Part shown: positions 20,278 through 29,357 of the stretch, one piece after another | How positions within the stretch are numbered: position 1 is the first letter of the stretch | How the letters are laid out: every line of letters starts with the position of its first letter | NCBI GenBank assembly: GCA_025210345.1 | Contig: JAOARX010000037.1 | Span: 37,991 to 101,990 of the forward strand | DNA length: 64,000 nucleotides | Direction: 5' to 3' | From: Pelagimonas sp. | Lineage (GTDB): Bacteria > Pseudomonadota > Alphaproteobacteria > Rhodobacterales > Rhodobacteraceae | Notes under the pieces: model-generated | The model's database searches: none | The model's input: only the letters and a program-made list of their open reading frames with translations | Told to the model about the DNA's origin: nothing | Position numbers and translations under genes: made by a program

Positions 20278-20383
20278 CAGCGCAAACAGCCCTTTTCAAA
20301 CGGTTTTCCTGAAATCTCTACTCTTGTGTCCTACCTGCCGGGGCGGCAGGATACAAAAGATAGCAACCATGTAAGGCGGCCGC

Positions 20384-22165
20384 ATGCACTGGATCGAAAT
20401 AAGCCAATCGGCGCAGCCCTTTGTCGCCTTGGCGGTGGTTCTGGTGATGTTCGCGCTGTTCGTGCGTGAGATCTATCCGACCGAAGTGACCGCGATCGGT
20501 GGCGTGGCCGTGTTGTTGATCACAGGGGTTCTCCCCTATGAGAGCGCCCTTTCGGTCCTGTCCAACCCGGCCCCCTGGACGATTGCGGCCATGTTCGTGG
20601 TTATGGGGGGGCTGGTGCGCACGGGGGCTCTGGATGCCTTTACCAAGTTCGCACAGGACCAAGTGGCCAAGCGGCCGAAATCGGCGATGGCAGCGATCCT
20701 TGCGGTGGTGATCGTGGCTTCGGCCTTTATGAACAACACACCGGTTGTGGTTGTGATGCTGCCGGTCTTTGTGCAGATCGCCAAGGTTCTTGGGGTGTCC
20801 CCCTCTAAGCTTTTGATCCCGCTTAGCTATGCGGCGATCCTTGGGGGAACGATGACCTTGATCGGGACCTCGACCAACCTGTTGGTGGATGGTGTCGCAA
20901 GGGCGCAGGGGCTGGCGCCCTTTACGATTTTCGAGGTCACGCCGCTGGCCCTGATCCTGATCGCTTGGGGCATGGTCTATCTCTATTTCATCGGGCGCAA
21001 ACTGTTGCCCGAGCGCGCGTCCATGGCCGGGATGCTGTCGTCGGACAGATCCAAGATGAAGTTTTTTACGGAAGCGGTCATTCCCCCCGACAGCAACCTG
21101 ATCGGCCGCGAGGTTCTGGGGGTTCAGCTGTTCAAGCGCGAAGGTGTGCGGCTGATCGACGTGATCCGGGGTGATGAATCGCTGCGGCGCAATCTGCAGG
21201 GTGTGGCGCTGGAGGTGGGGGACCGCGTGGTGTTGCGCACCAAGATGACCGAATTACTGAGTTTGCAGCGCAACAAGTCGCTCAAGCGTGTGGATCAGGT
21301 CTCTGCAAAAGAGACCTCGACCGTCGAGGTCTTGATTTCACCCGGATGCAAGATGATCGGGCGGACGCTGGGCTCGCTGCGGTTGCGGCGGCGGTTCGGG
21401 GTGTACACGCTTGCGGTGCATCGTCGAAACCAGAACATCGGACAGCAGTTGGATCAGCTGGTGGTGCGGGTTGGCGATACCTTGCTGTTGGAGGGAAACC
21501 CAGAGGATATTCAAAGGCTTGCGGATGAAATGAACCTTGTGGATGTGTCGCAACCCTCGGTGCGGGCCTTTCGCCGGGCGCATGCGCCTGTTGCCTTGGC
21601 GGCGTTGGCGGGGATCGTTGTCTTATCCGCCTTGGGGGTTGCGCCGATCTTGTCGCTGACGGTGATTGCGGTGGCGGTGATTTTGCTCACACGGTGCATT
21701 GACGCAGAGGAAGCGTTTTCCTTCGTCGAGGGGCGTTTGCTGGCGCTGATTTTCGCGATGCTGGCCATCGGGGCGGCGCTGCAAAGCTCGGGCGCGGTGC
21801 AGATGCTGGTCGAAGCGGTCGCGCCCTATATGCAACATCTGCCGGGGCCATTGTTGATCTGGTCGGTGTTCTTGCTCACCAGCGTGCTGACCGAAAGCGT
21901 GTCGAACAATGCGGTGGCGGTTGTGGTGACGCCCATCGCTGTGGGCTTGGCGCAGGCCATCGGCGTTGATCCACGGGCCTTGGTGGTGGCGGTCATGGTC
22001 GCCGCGTCATGCAGCTTTGCCACGCCCATCGGATATCAGACCAACACACTGGTTTACGGTCCGGGGGGCTATAAGTTTTCGGATTTCCTAAAGGTTGGCC
22101 TGCCGCTGAACCTGAGTATCGGCGTCATTTCCGCTTTGCTGATCCCGGTCTTTTGGCCGTTGTAA
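20384..22165 (+). CDS. SLC13/DASS-family permease with two RCK_C (TrkA_C) domains
   Basis: This 593-residue membrane protein has about five helices (1-200), two cytoplasmic TrkA_C domains in the middle (about 215-375), then a second helical block (about 400-593). The transport core shows SNT-type elements: NNTPVVVVMLPVF, GTSTNLLVDG and in the C-terminal half SNNAVAVVVTPIA. Proteins of this layout carry anions such as sulfate, phosphate or dicarboxylates with Na+; the TrkA_C domains probably gate by binding a small ligand. The substrate cannot be assigned. A composite repeat follows the stop codon. Confidence 0.88.
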   Translation: MHWIEISQSAQPFVALAVVLVMFALFVREIYPTEVTAIGGVAVLLITGVLPYESALSVLSNPAPWTIAAMFVVMGGLVRTGALDAFTKFAQDQVAKRPKSAMAAILAVVIVASAFMNNTPVVVVMLPVFVQIAKVLGVSPSKLLIPLSYAAILGGTMTLIGTSTNLLVDGVARAQGLAPFTIFEVTPLALILIAWGMVYLYFIGRKLLPERASMAGMLSSDRSKMKFFTEAVIPPDSNLIGREVLGVQLFKREGVRLIDVIRGDESLRRNLQGVALEVGDRVVLRTKMTELLSLQRNKSLKRVDQVSAKETSTVEVLISPGCKMIGRTLGSLRLRRRFGVYTLAVHRRNQNIGQQLDQLVVRVGDTLLLEGNPEDIQRLADEMNLVDVSQPSVRAFRRAHAPVALAALAGIVVLSALGVAPILSLTVIAVAVILLTRCIDAEEAFSFVEGRLLALIFAMLAIGAALQSSGAVQMLVEAVAPYMQHLPGPLLIWSVFLLTSVLTESVSNNAVAVVVTPIAVGLAQAIGVDPRALVVAVMVAASCSFATPIGYQTNTLVYGPGGYKFSDFLKVGLPLNLSIGVISALLIPVFWPL

Positions 22166-22209
22166 CTGACGGGGTGTGAGCCGGGTGATCCGTATAGGAC
22201 AGGCGCTGG

Positions 22210-22302
22210 AAAGGTTTTTCGAAAAAACCTTTGAAGGGGCCAGCCCCTTCTGAGGCCCGACGGCCTCATTCATCCCCGGGATATTTTGGAAGAGATGAAA
22301 AG
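22210..22302 (+). repeat. Dispersed composite intergenic element, copy C
   Basis: The parts occur in the same order as in other copies: an A/T hairpin AAAGGTTTTT with its complement (22210-22232), a GC hairpin GAAGGGG-CCAG-CCCCTTC (22233-22250), the core CCCCGGGATATTTT (22274-22287) and tail GAAGAGATGAAAA. It lies after the SLC13 gene, facing the convergent amidotransferase gene. Confidence 0.6.
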
Positions 22303-22547
22303 GCCCGGGATGGGATACGTTGATATGTATGGTTTTGTTCGCCAGATTTTGCCTGAGATCTGGCATGACCCCATCGAAATTGGGGACACAACCGGGCCTG
22401 GATGACATTCCGCGAATCCGACGTGCCCCAGGGGATAGGGGGCCTCAGGCGCGGCTTTTGCAAAGAGAATTGGCTTTCCGGTGAAACCCAAGCCCCGGAT
22501 GTCTGGCATTTTCACCGCTGAGCATCGCCAATGATTGGGGGGACCCC
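22303..22547. other. Noncoding spacer with two small stem-loops
   Basis: No gene is supported in this part of the 382-base spacer. Two stem-loops are visible: GCCAGAT/ATCTGGC (22341-22347 with 22358-22364) and CCCCA/TGGGG (22369-22373 with 22381-22385). They could belong to a small RNA or to a 3' region of the amidotransferase transcript, but no promoter or T run defines a transcript. Confidence 0.25.
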
Positions 22548-23282
22548 CTAGGCGTAGCGGTCCACAAAGGCCGCGAGCAGCTTTTCGGGGTGGGTCACAT
22601 CTGATGCATGGCACATGTCGATCAGGTCCTGGGCGGTCTCCGGGGGGAAGTACCCTTTGTTTTTATAGATGCGAATCCGGTTTTCGAATCCTGCGGCGTC
22701 GGCTTCGGGGTGGAATTGGGTGGCGTAGACGTTGTCCCCGTGGCGGATCATCTGGAACGGGCAGGGGCCGGATTCAAGCAGGTGGGCCGTGTCATGCGGC
22801 AGGTGCTGTACTGCTTCCTTGTGGCCAACAAATGCATCAAAGCGATGCGGCAGTTGGGCGAGAATGGGATCCTTCTGGCCCGCCGGGGTTTTGACACAGG
22901 TTGAGGGCCCGACCGCTTCGCCGAACTGTTTTTTCGACACCTCGGCCCCTAGGTGGTGGGCGAGGATGCCGATGCCGTAACAGCAGCCCATGAAGGGGAT
23001 GTCGTGTTGGGTGATCTCTGGCATGAGCGAGAGGCAGGCGGCTTCGATCCGGGCCTCGATGGGGTCTTTGGTCTCGGTCGGGTCAGACACGCACCCCGGA
23101 CCGCCGCCTACGATGACGCCTGCGTAATCCTGGGCGGAAAGCCCGTCGGGCAGGTCTTGGCAATCCAGACGGATCCGGTGCACATGGGCATCAGACAGCC
23201 CGCCCTTGTCCAGAAAGGCGTGATACTCATCATCCGAAGCGTCGGTTTCGGGGCGCAGTTGTAACAGCAGAAATCGGCTCAT
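22548..23282 (-). CDS. Class I glutamine amidotransferase, GMP-synthase-like
   Basis: This 244-residue stand-alone class I glutamine amidotransferase has the nucleophile Cys in FMGCCYGIGILA (about residue 98), and a His-x-Glu in QFHPEAD (about 192-196). GGGPGCVSDP (about 58-67) is the typical oxyanion-region loop. Such proteins hydrolyse glutamine or glutamate conjugates; examples include PuuD-like and CGMP-synthase-like enzymes. The real substrate is unknown. It is monocistronic and convergent with the SLC13 gene. Confidence 0.85.
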   Translation of the reverse strand: MSRFLLLQLRPETDASDDEYHAFLDKGGLSDAHVHRIRLDCQDLPDGLSAQDYAGVIVGGGPGCVSDPTETKDPIEARIEAACLSLMPEITQHDIPFMGCCYGIGILAHHLGAEVSKKQFGEAVGPSTCVKTPAGQKDPILAQLPHRFDAFVGHKEAVQHLPHDTAHLLESGPCPFQMIRHGDNVYATQFHPEADAAGFENRIRIYKNKGYFPPETAQDLIDMCHASDVTHPEKLLAAFVDRYA

Positions 23283-23435
23283 GTTGTGTCAGCTAGCCCA
23301 AGGGGGGCGGTATGAAAAGGGGGCGGCCTGTCGCGGTGCCGGGTTTCGGCGGTTTCGGGGGCGAAGCGCTTGGCAAGCCTGCCCTGCATGGGCTATGCAG
23401 GCGCAAACCGAATTGCAAGACGAAGGGAAAGACCT

Positions 23436-24176
23436 ATGGCAGGCCATTCCAAATGGGCAAATATTCAGCACCGCAAAGGCCGTCAGGACAAACTGCGCGC
23501 CAAGCTTTTCTCGAAACTGTCGAAGGAAATCACCATCGCCGCAAAGATGGGCGATCCTGATCCGGAAAAGAACCCGCGCCTGCGCCTGGCGGTGAAGGAA
23601 GCGAAATCACAGTCCATGCCCAAGGACAACATTGAGCGCGCGATCAAGAAATCCGTTGCCGGTGAAGGCGATGATTATGAAGAAATCCGCTATGAGGGCT
23701 ATGGGCCCGGCGGCATTGCCGTGATTGTCGAAACCCTGACCGACAACCGCAACCGCACCGCGTCGACCGTGCGGTCGACCTTTACCAAAAACGGTGGCTC
23801 GTTGGGGGAAACCGGGTCGGTTGGCTTTATGTTCGATCGCGTGGGCGAGATCATTTACCCTGTCGGAGCTGGCGACAATGACAGCGTGATGGAGGCGGCG
23901 ATCGAAGCCGGTGCAGAAGATGTGGAAAGCTCGGAAGAGGGCCATGTCATCTATTGCGCCGACACCGATCTGCACGAGGTCTCAAACGCGCTTGAGGCGG
24001 CCTTGGGGGAATCTGAGACGGCCAAGCTGATCTGGAAACCGCAGACCACGACGGATCTTGATCTGGATGGCATGCAATCCCTGATGAAGCTGATCGACGC
24101 CTTGGAAGAAGACGACGATGTTCAGCGCGTCACCGCGAATTTCGAGGCGTCGGATGAGGTCATGGCCCAGCTCTGA
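23436..24176 (+). CDS. yebC: YebC/PmpR-family translation/transcription factor
   Basis: This 246-residue member of the YebC/TACO1 family begins with the diagnostic [22 protein letters not shown]1 in mitochondria and YebC in bacteria help translate difficult stretches such as polyprolines; some members also act as transcriptional regulators. The conserved block [14 protein letters not shown] lies at about 86-99. The reading frame extends 22 codons upstream, but ATG at 23436 gives the universal N-terminus and has GAAGGGA upstream. In many genomes yebC neighbours ruvC; that is not so here. Confidence 0.95.
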   Translation: MAGHSKWANIQHRKGRQDKLRAKLFSKLSKEITIAAKMGDPDPEKNPRLRLAVKEAKSQSMPKDNIERAIKKSVAGEGDDYEEIRYEGYGPGGIAVIVETLTDNRNRTASTVRSTFTKNGGSLGETGSVGFMFDRVGEIIYPVGAGDNDSVMEAAIEAGAEDVESSEEGHVIYCADTDLHEVSNALEAALGESETAKLIWKPQTTTDLDLDGMQSLMKLIDALEEDDDVQRVTANFEASDEVMAQL

Positions 24177-24201
24177 GCCGCGATAAACCCAAAAGACGCG
24201 A

Positions 24202-24231
24202 ATGCCCCGGCCCGTGTGCCGGGGTATTTTT
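24202..24231 (+). terminator. Intrinsic terminator of yebC
   Basis: CCCCGGC/GCCGGGG (24205-24211 with 24218-24224), extended by three outer pairs, closes a six-base loop and is followed by TATTTTTA. It touches the stop codon of the convergent argP-like gene. Confidence 0.85.
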
Positions 24232-25114
24232 ATGGGTTGGGCGCGATCAGGTGCTCTTGGGCGGTTGATTTTACCGCTTGGGTCAGCGGGGCAAGTGCGC
24301 CGGCCAGAACCCGGCTGACCTGCCAGTACAGCGGGACATCCAACGGGGCGTCGGGTTTCAGGCAGACCAGCTTTTCACGTTTGATCCGCCGCCCGATCAG
24401 GGCCGCCGGGTTCATGCCCCAGCCCAATCCCGCCATGGCGGCATCAATAAAGGCCTGTGTTGACGGCAGGATATGGCCGGGCGGCATGAGGCGTTGGCCA
24501 AACTCGCGTTCCATCCAGATACGTTGCAACTGGTCCTTTTGATTGAAGGTCAGGCAGGGGGCCTGTGTCAGGGTCTCCTGCGTTGGCCCGTCCGGCATCC
24601 ACCGCCGCATAAAGGCGGGGCTGGCGGTGGCAAGATAGCGTAAAGACCCCAGGGCAATCGCATCACAGCCCGGAAGCGTGGCGGTTGAGGTCACGGCGGC
24701 GGCCACCTCACCCCGGCGCAGCCAATCTGCGGAATGGTCCTGATCATCCACCACAAGATCAAAAAAGAGACCATCGACCTTTGCCATCGCGGGCACGAAC
24801 CATGTTGCGAGACTGTCGGCGTTGACCGCAATACGCGCGTGGGACCTGGCGGGCTGGTCAAGGTCGAGTTCCTGGCTCAGTTGGTTTTCCAGCAGTTCCA
24901 GATCCTGGGCATGTTTGGCGATGCGCGCCCCAATGGGTGTGGCCACACAGGGAGGCCCCCGGTCGATCAGGGCCGCGCCCACGCGCTCTTCCAGTGCCTT
25001 GATCCGCTGAGAGATCGCCGAGGGCGTGACATTGAGTTCCGCCGCCGCGGCGTCGAACGCGCCACGCCGCAAAATGGCCATTAGGGCCGAAAGGTGATTG
25101 GGGTCAAACCGCAT
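24230..25114 (-). CDS. argP: LysR-type regulator, ArgP (IciA/LysG) family
   Basis: This 294-residue LysR-family regulator has the N-terminal winged helix (AFDAAAAELNVTPSAISQRIK at about 21-41) and the co-inducer domain from about 90. ArgP/LysG proteins sense lysine or arginine and activate the divergent lysE/argO exporter, exactly the arrangement seen here (exporter at 25203). Three start codons lie in a row (GTG 25123, ATG 25120, ATG 25114); the innermost gives the usual MRFDPNHLSAL start. The intergenic region carries an imperfect palindrome that would be a sensible binding site. Confidence 0.88.
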   Translation of the reverse strand: MRFDPNHLSALMAILRRGAFDAAAAELNVTPSAISQRIKALEERVGAALIDRGPPCVATPIGARIAKHAQDLELLENQLSQELDLDQPARSHARIAVNADSLATWFVPAMAKVDGLFFDLVVDDQDHSADWLRRGEVAAAVTSTATLPGCDAIALGSLRYLATASPAFMRRWMPDGPTQETLTQAPCLTFNQKDQLQRIWMEREFGQRLMPPGHILPSTQAFIDAAMAGLGWGMNPAALIGRRIKREKLVCLKPDAPLDVPLYWQVSRVLAGALAPLTQAVKSTAQEHLIAPNP

Positions 25115-25119
25115 TAGCA

Positions 25120-25135
25120 TCACTTAATTTGGTGA
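25120..25135. promoter_or_regulatory. Imperfect palindrome between argP and lysE, possible operator
   Basis: TCACTTAATTTGGTGA matches its reverse complement at 12 of 16 positions and lies in the A/T-rich spacer between the divergent regulator and exporter genes. LysR-type regulators bind such interrupted dyads. Overlap with alternative argP start codons argues for the inner start. Confidence 0.35.
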
Positions 25136-25202
25136 ATGATGTTTAATTTGATCTCACTGCAGCCACCGCTTAGTCAAGGCCAAGCAGGTATGGAGGACCA
25201 AA

Positions 25203-25796
25203 ATGCAGGCTCAACTGGCAGGTTTTGCGCTTGGGATCAGTTTGATTCTGGCGATTGGGGCACAAAACGCGTTTGTTTTGCGCCAGGGGCTGCGCCGGGC
25301 GCATGTGCTGGCGGTGGTTCTGGTCTGCGCCGTCAGTGACGCGGTGCTTATCGCGGCGGGGGTTGCGGGGTTTGGTGCGCTGGCCAAAGCGGTGCCGGGA
25401 TTGGAATGGGCCATGCGGGTGTTCGGGGCGGGGTTCCTGGTCTGGTATGGGCTGCGCACGCTTTTGGCGGCGTGGAAAGGGGGGGCGCATCTGGAAGCCG
25501 GACAAGAGGCCGGCAGCCTGCGCGCGGCGGTGCTGACCTGCCTGGCGCTGACGTGGCTGAACCCGCATGTGTATCTGGATACGGTCGTGTTGTTGGGGGC
25601 GGTCTCTGCGCAGTACGAAAACAAGTTGGGGTTTGCCCTTGGGGCCATGACCGCCAGCTTTGTCTTCTTTTTCAGTCTTGGATTTGGGGCCCGGTTGCTG
25701 GCGCCGATTTTTGCCAAGCCCGGGGCCTGGCGTATTCTGGACCTTGTGATCGGCCTGACCATGCTTGCCATCGCGATCAAGCTGTTGTTGGGGTGA
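25203..25796 (+). CDS. LysE/ArgO-type amino acid exporter
   Basis: This 197-residue, six-helix LysE-superfamily exporter belongs to the ArgO/LysE branch. The start LAGFALGISLILAIGAQNAFVLRQGL (read as two parts, residues 5-30) is diagnostic: the conserved GAQNAFVLRQ is the family signature. It exports excess arginine or lysine (or toxic analogues such as canavanine) from the cytoplasm. TGGAGG precedes the ATG. Control by the divergent ArgP-like regulator is inferred from arrangement. Confidence 0.92.
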   Translation: MQAQLAGFALGISLILAIGAQNAFVLRQGLRRAHVLAVVLVCAVSDAVLIAAGVAGFGALAKAVPGLEWAMRVFGAGFLVWYGLRTLLAAWKGGAHLEAGQEAGSLRAAVLTCLALTWLNPHVYLDTVVLLGAVSAQYENKLGFALGAMTASFVFFFSLGFGARLLAPIFAKPGAWRILDLVIGLTMLAIAIKLLLG

Positions 25797-25857
25797 CGCT
25801 CCGTTCCGCGTGGTTTCATGGCTTGCACCATGCGCCGTTTGCCCGCAGTTTGGCCGG

Positions 25858-26757
25858 ATGAGGAAAGAGGCAGGAAATCCCCTTAAGGGTATGGCATGGA
25901 TGGTGGTGACGGGGCTGTGCTTTGTGGTAATGACCGGACTGGTTAAGGCGCTGGGGCCGCGTATCCCTGCGGTTGAGCAGGCGTTTATCCGCTATCTTTT
26001 GGGTTTGGTGTTCCTGCTGCCCATGTGGCGACAGCTGATCAGCTTGCGATTGAGTGGGCGGCAGATTCGTTTGGTCAGCTTGCGCGCCGTGGCGCATACG
26101 GGGGCTGTCGCCCTGTGGTTTTTTGCCATGACGCGTATCCCCTTGGCCGAGGTCACGGCGATGAACTATCTCAACCCGGTTTACGTGACGCTTTTGGCTG
26201 TGCTGTTCTTGGGGGAACGCCTGGCGCTGCGCCGCCTTTTGGCGATCGGAGCGGCCCTTGCCGGGGCGATGATCATCCTGCGACCGGGCTTTCGGGAGTT
26301 GGACGTCGGACATTTCGCGATGCTGCTGACCGCCTTGTGTTTCGGTGTGTCCTATCTGCTGGCAAAGGTGTTGGTGGACGAAATCGGCCCGTCCCTGGTG
26401 GTGGCCCTGATGTCGGTCACGGTTGCGGTCGGGCTGGCGCCCTTGGCGATTCCCGTATGGGTCTGGCCCACGGGATCCGAAGTTCTGGTGTTGTTTCTCA
26501 TCGCCTGCCTTGCGACCGGCGGGCATTATGCCATGACCCTCGCATTTGCCAGTGCCCCCATGACAGTCACCCAGCCGGTGACCTTTCTGACCCTCATCTG
26601 GTCGGTGTCCCTGGGCTATTTTGTTTTCGACGAAGCCGTTGATATCTGGGTGATAATTGGTGGCGGCGTGATCTTGTCTTCGGTGGTGTACATCACCTGG
26701 CGAGAGGCCATTCTAAAGAAGGCTGTGACCCCTGCGGCGATGGAAACGAAATCGTAG
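25858..26757 (+). CDS. EamA-family (DMT superfamily) transporter
   Basis: This 299-residue protein has about ten hydrophobic segments in two EamA repeats (about 10-140 and 155-290). PLAEVTAMNYLNPVYVTLLAVLFLGE is the typical first-repeat end, here at about residues 95-120. The family moves metabolites out of or into the cell; no substrate is predictable. The reading frame opens upstream inside another context; ATG at 25858 is chosen since it starts the predicted hydrophilic head. It may be cotranscribed with lysE, 61 bases upstream. Confidence 0.85.
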   Translation: MRKEAGNPLKGMAWMVVTGLCFVVMTGLVKALGPRIPAVEQAFIRYLLGLVFLLPMWRQLISLRLSGRQIRLVSLRAVAHTGAVALWFFAMTRIPLAEVTAMNYLNPVYVTLLAVLFLGERLALRRLLAIGAALAGAMIILRPGFRELDVGHFAMLLTALCFGVSYLLAKVLVDEIGPSLVVALMSVTVAVGLAPLAIPVWVWPTGSEVLVLFLIACLATGGHYAMTLAFASAPMTVTQPVTFLTLIWSVSLGYFVFDEAVDIWVIIGGGVILSSVVYITWREAILKKAVTPAAMETKS

Positions 26758-26870
26758 ATTTCCGCAAATTGTCTCTCATTCTTGAAAAATCCTAATCATC
26801 GACACGATTCCGCCCCGTTCCTTAAACAGTCTGCAACTTATCGACCGCTAGGCTGAAAGGAGTTCACACA

Positions 26871-27068
26871 ATGTTTGCGGAGAATAAGTTGACAGAAGAT
26901 ATGACAGAAGTTGAAAGCTTCCTGCTTGCAGAGCGCGGCAAGGTGCTTTCCGAGGCGGAATGGCGTTTCCGGATGCGTGGTTACGGCTATAATTTGCGTC
27001 GCACCGAAGAGGGTGTCGAAGTGGCCCGTTTGCCGCAAAACACGGTTTTGGGTACGCTTGACCTGTAA
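26871..27068 (+). CDS. Small conserved-looking protein of unknown function (65 aa)
   Basis: This is a 65-residue acidic-then-basic protein without membrane segment. It has a strong ribosome site (AAAGGAG ten bases before ATG) and coding-like composition. The pattern LLAERGKVLSEAEWRFRMRGYGYNLRR at about 18-44 (given in pieces: AERGKVLSEAEW and RMRGYGYNLRR) suggests a helix-strand unit. I do not recognise the family. It stands alone between the EamA gene and betI. Confidence 0.65.
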   Translation: MFAENKLTEDMTEVESFLLAERGKVLSEAEWRFRMRGYGYNLRRTEEGVEVARLPQNTVLGTLDL

Positions 27069-27198
27069 CCCCACGCGCGCCTTTGCGCGATCTTGGCCTG
27101 AACACGCTGCGCATATGTGGTGTCCCCCAGGCCCGCGATGGCATCCAGCCAGCGCAACAGATGAAATGATCTACCAAAGGGGTCGGTAGAGATTTTTA

Positions 27199-27214
27199 TT
27201 GACTGACCAATCAA
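27199..27214. promoter_or_regulatory. BetI-type operator upstream of the bet operon
   Basis: TTGACTGACCAATCAA is an imperfect inverted repeat (12 of 16 positions symmetric), 20 bases before the betI ATG. TetR-family BetI repressors bind TTGATTGG-like half sites of this form in front of their own operon and release on choline. The position fits autoregulation. Confidence 0.65.
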
Positions 27215-27233
27215 TCAAAGGCACTGCTGGTGC

Positions 27234-27800
27234 ATGCCTAAGATTGGACAAGAACCTTTGCGCCGCGCCGCTCTTGTTACCGCCACGGTCGAAGCGATCG
27301 GAGATGCGGGCTCACTTGATGTCACCGTGGGACAGATCGCCAAGCGGGCGGGGATGTCCAGCGCGTTGGCGCATCATTATTTTGGTGGAAAGTCGCAGAT
27401 CTTTCTCGCGGCCATGCGCCATATCCTGACAGAATACTCGCTTGAGGTGCGCTGCGCGCTTGCGAATTCTCCTGCGGATCGTCGGCTTGAGGCGATCATC
27501 AAGGCAAACTTTGCCGAAAGCTGTTTTCAATCTCACACCATTTCCGCGTGGCTGAATTTCTACGTTCTGGCCCAACGCGATCCCGAGGCCATGCGTCTTT
27601 TGACCGTCTACCAACACCGCCTGCGTTCAAATCTTGTGCATGCCTTGCGCGGTCGAACAGACGATCCTGTTGATATTGCGGATACATTGGCGGCGTTGAT
27701 CGACGGGGTGTTCCTGCGGGCCGCGCTAAGCGGGAATGGCATTTCCGGCGCTGCCGATTGCGTGATCAACACCGCACACGCGCTTTTGAGGAAGGGGTAA
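27234..27800 (+). CDS. betI: BetI, TetR-family choline-responsive repressor
   Basis: BetI represses the betaine-synthesis operon and is relieved by choline. The 188-residue protein has the N-terminal TetR helix-turn-helix (VTVGQIAKRAGMSSALAHHYF at about 31-51), with the BetI-specific GGKSQIFLAAMRHIL after it, and a ligand-binding helical domain. It is the first gene of betI-betC-betB-betA; betC starts at the base after its stop. A matching palindrome sits just upstream. The Shine-Dalgarno signal is weak. Confidence 0.95.
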   Translation: MPKIGQEPLRRAALVTATVEAIGDAGSLDVTVGQIAKRAGMSSALAHHYFGGKSQIFLAAMRHILTEYSLEVRCALANSPADRRLEAIIKANFAESCFQSHTISAWLNFYVLAQRDPEAMRLLTVYQHRLRSNLVHALRGRTDDPVDIADTLAALIDGVFLRAALSGNGISGAADCVINTAHALLRKG

Positions 27801-29315
27801 ATGTCACAAGTTTCACCAAATATCCTGATTGTTATGGTCGACCAGCTGAACGGCACGCTGTTCCCGGACGGCCCTGCGGATTGGCTTCATACGCCTAACC
27901 TAAAGGCCCTGGCCACGCGCTCCACCCGATTTGCCAACAGCTATACCGCCAGCCCGCTTTGTGCGCCTGGGCGGGCGTCGTTCATGTCGGGGCTCTTGCC
28001 CAGCCGCACGCAAGTCTATGACAATGCGGCGGAATTCTCGTCCGACATTCCGACCTATGCACACCATCTGCGCCGCGCGGGCTATTACACCTGCCTGTCG
28101 GGCAAGATGCATTTTGTCGGCCCCGACCAGATGCACGGCTTCGAACACCGTCTGACCACCGACATTTACCCCGCTGATTTCGGCTGGACCCCGGATTATC
28201 GCAAGCCGGGTGAACGGATCGACTGGTGGTATCACAACATGGGCAGCGTGACCGGAGCGGGTGTGGCCGAAATCTCGAACCAAATGGAATATGACGACGA
28301 AGTCGCGCATTTCGCCAAGATGAAGCTGTACGATCTGGCGCGGGGGCAAGATGAACGCCCCTGGTGCCTGACGGTCAGCTTTACCCACCCGCACGACCCC
28401 TATGTTGCGCGCAAGAAATACTGGGATCTCTACGAAGATTGCGCCCACCTTGAGCCCGAGGTGGCTGCGATGGGCTACCACGACCACGATCCCCATTCGC
28501 AGCGCATTTTCGACGCCAACGACTGGCGCTCGTTCGATGTGACACCGGAACACATCCGCCGCGCGCGCCGCGCGTATTTCGCCAATATCTCGTATCTCGA
28601 CGATAAAATCGGCGAGCTTATGCAGGTGCTGCAAGACACCCTGCAAGAGGCCATCGTTGTTTTTGTCAGCGACCACGGGGATATGCTTGGCGAACGCGGG
28701 CTTTGGTACAAGATGTCCTTTTTCGAAGGCTCGTCCCGGGTGCCGCTGATGATCGCGCTGCCGGGCGGCGAGGGGGCTTTGAAAACCGATCCGGTCAGCA
28801 CCATCGACCTGTGCCCGACCCTATGTGATCTGGCCGGGGTCGATATGGGCGAAGTCACACCCTGGGTGCAGGGGGAAAGCCTTGTTCCTGTGATGAATGG
28901 CGCAGAGCGCAGCAGCCCGGTGGCCATGGAATATGCGGCCGAGGGCTCCTATGCGCCGTTGGTGTCGCTGCGCTATGGCAAATGGAAATACAATCGCTGT
29001 GGTCTTGACCCTGATCAGCTGTTTGATCTGGACGAAGATCCGCATGAGTTGACCAACCTTGCTGATGATCCGGCCCACGCCGGGACCCTGCAAAGCCTGC
29101 GCGCCAAATCCGAGGCCCGTTGGGATCTTGAACGCTTTGACGCAGAGGTGCGGCAATCACAGGCCCGGCGCCTGGTTGTCTACGAGGCGCTGCGGCAGGG
29201 CGGGTATTACCCGTGGGATTATCAGCCTTTGCAACAAGCGTCCGAACGCTACATGCGCAACCACATGGATTTGAACGTGCTGGAAGACAACCAACGCTTC
29301 CCGCGCGGAGAGTAA
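27801..29315 (+). CDS. betC: Choline-sulfatase
   Basis: BetC cleaves choline-O-sulfate to choline and sulfate, letting the cell use this marine and plant osmolyte. The 504-residue alkaline-phosphatase-fold enzyme carries the sulfatase signature CAPGR (about 54-58), where Cys is converted to formylglycine; metal ligands DQLN near the N-terminus and SDHGDMLGE at about 291-299 are present. Length matches characterised BetC (about 510). The gene begins directly after betI and feeds betA and betB downstream. An anaerobic- or aerobic-type maturase for formylglycine is not in the window. Confidence 0.95.
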   Translation: MSQVSPNILIVMVDQLNGTLFPDGPADWLHTPNLKALATRSTRFANSYTASPLCAPGRASFMSGLLPSRTQVYDNAAEFSSDIPTYAHHLRRAGYYTCLSGKMHFVGPDQMHGFEHRLTTDIYPADFGWTPDYRKPGERIDWWYHNMGSVTGAGVAEISNQMEYDDEVAHFAKMKLYDLARGQDERPWCLTVSFTHPHDPYVARKKYWDLYEDCAHLEPEVAAMGYHDHDPHSQRIFDANDWRSFDVTPEHIRRARRAYFANISYLDDKIGELMQVLQDTLQEAIVVFVSDHGDMLGERGLWYKMSFFEGSSRVPLMIALPGGEGALKTDPVSTIDLCPTLCDLAGVDMGEVTPWVQGESLVPVMNGAERSSPVAMEYAAEGSYAPLVSLRYGKWKYNRCGLDPDQLFDLDEDPHELTNLADDPAHAGTLQSLRAKSEARWDLERFDAEVRQSQARRLVVYEALRQGGYYPWDYQPLQQASERYMRNHMDLNVLEDNQRFPRGE

Positions 29316-29357
29316 CAACAGGCGGCTTCCTCCCCCGCCATGAACGGAGACCTATCA

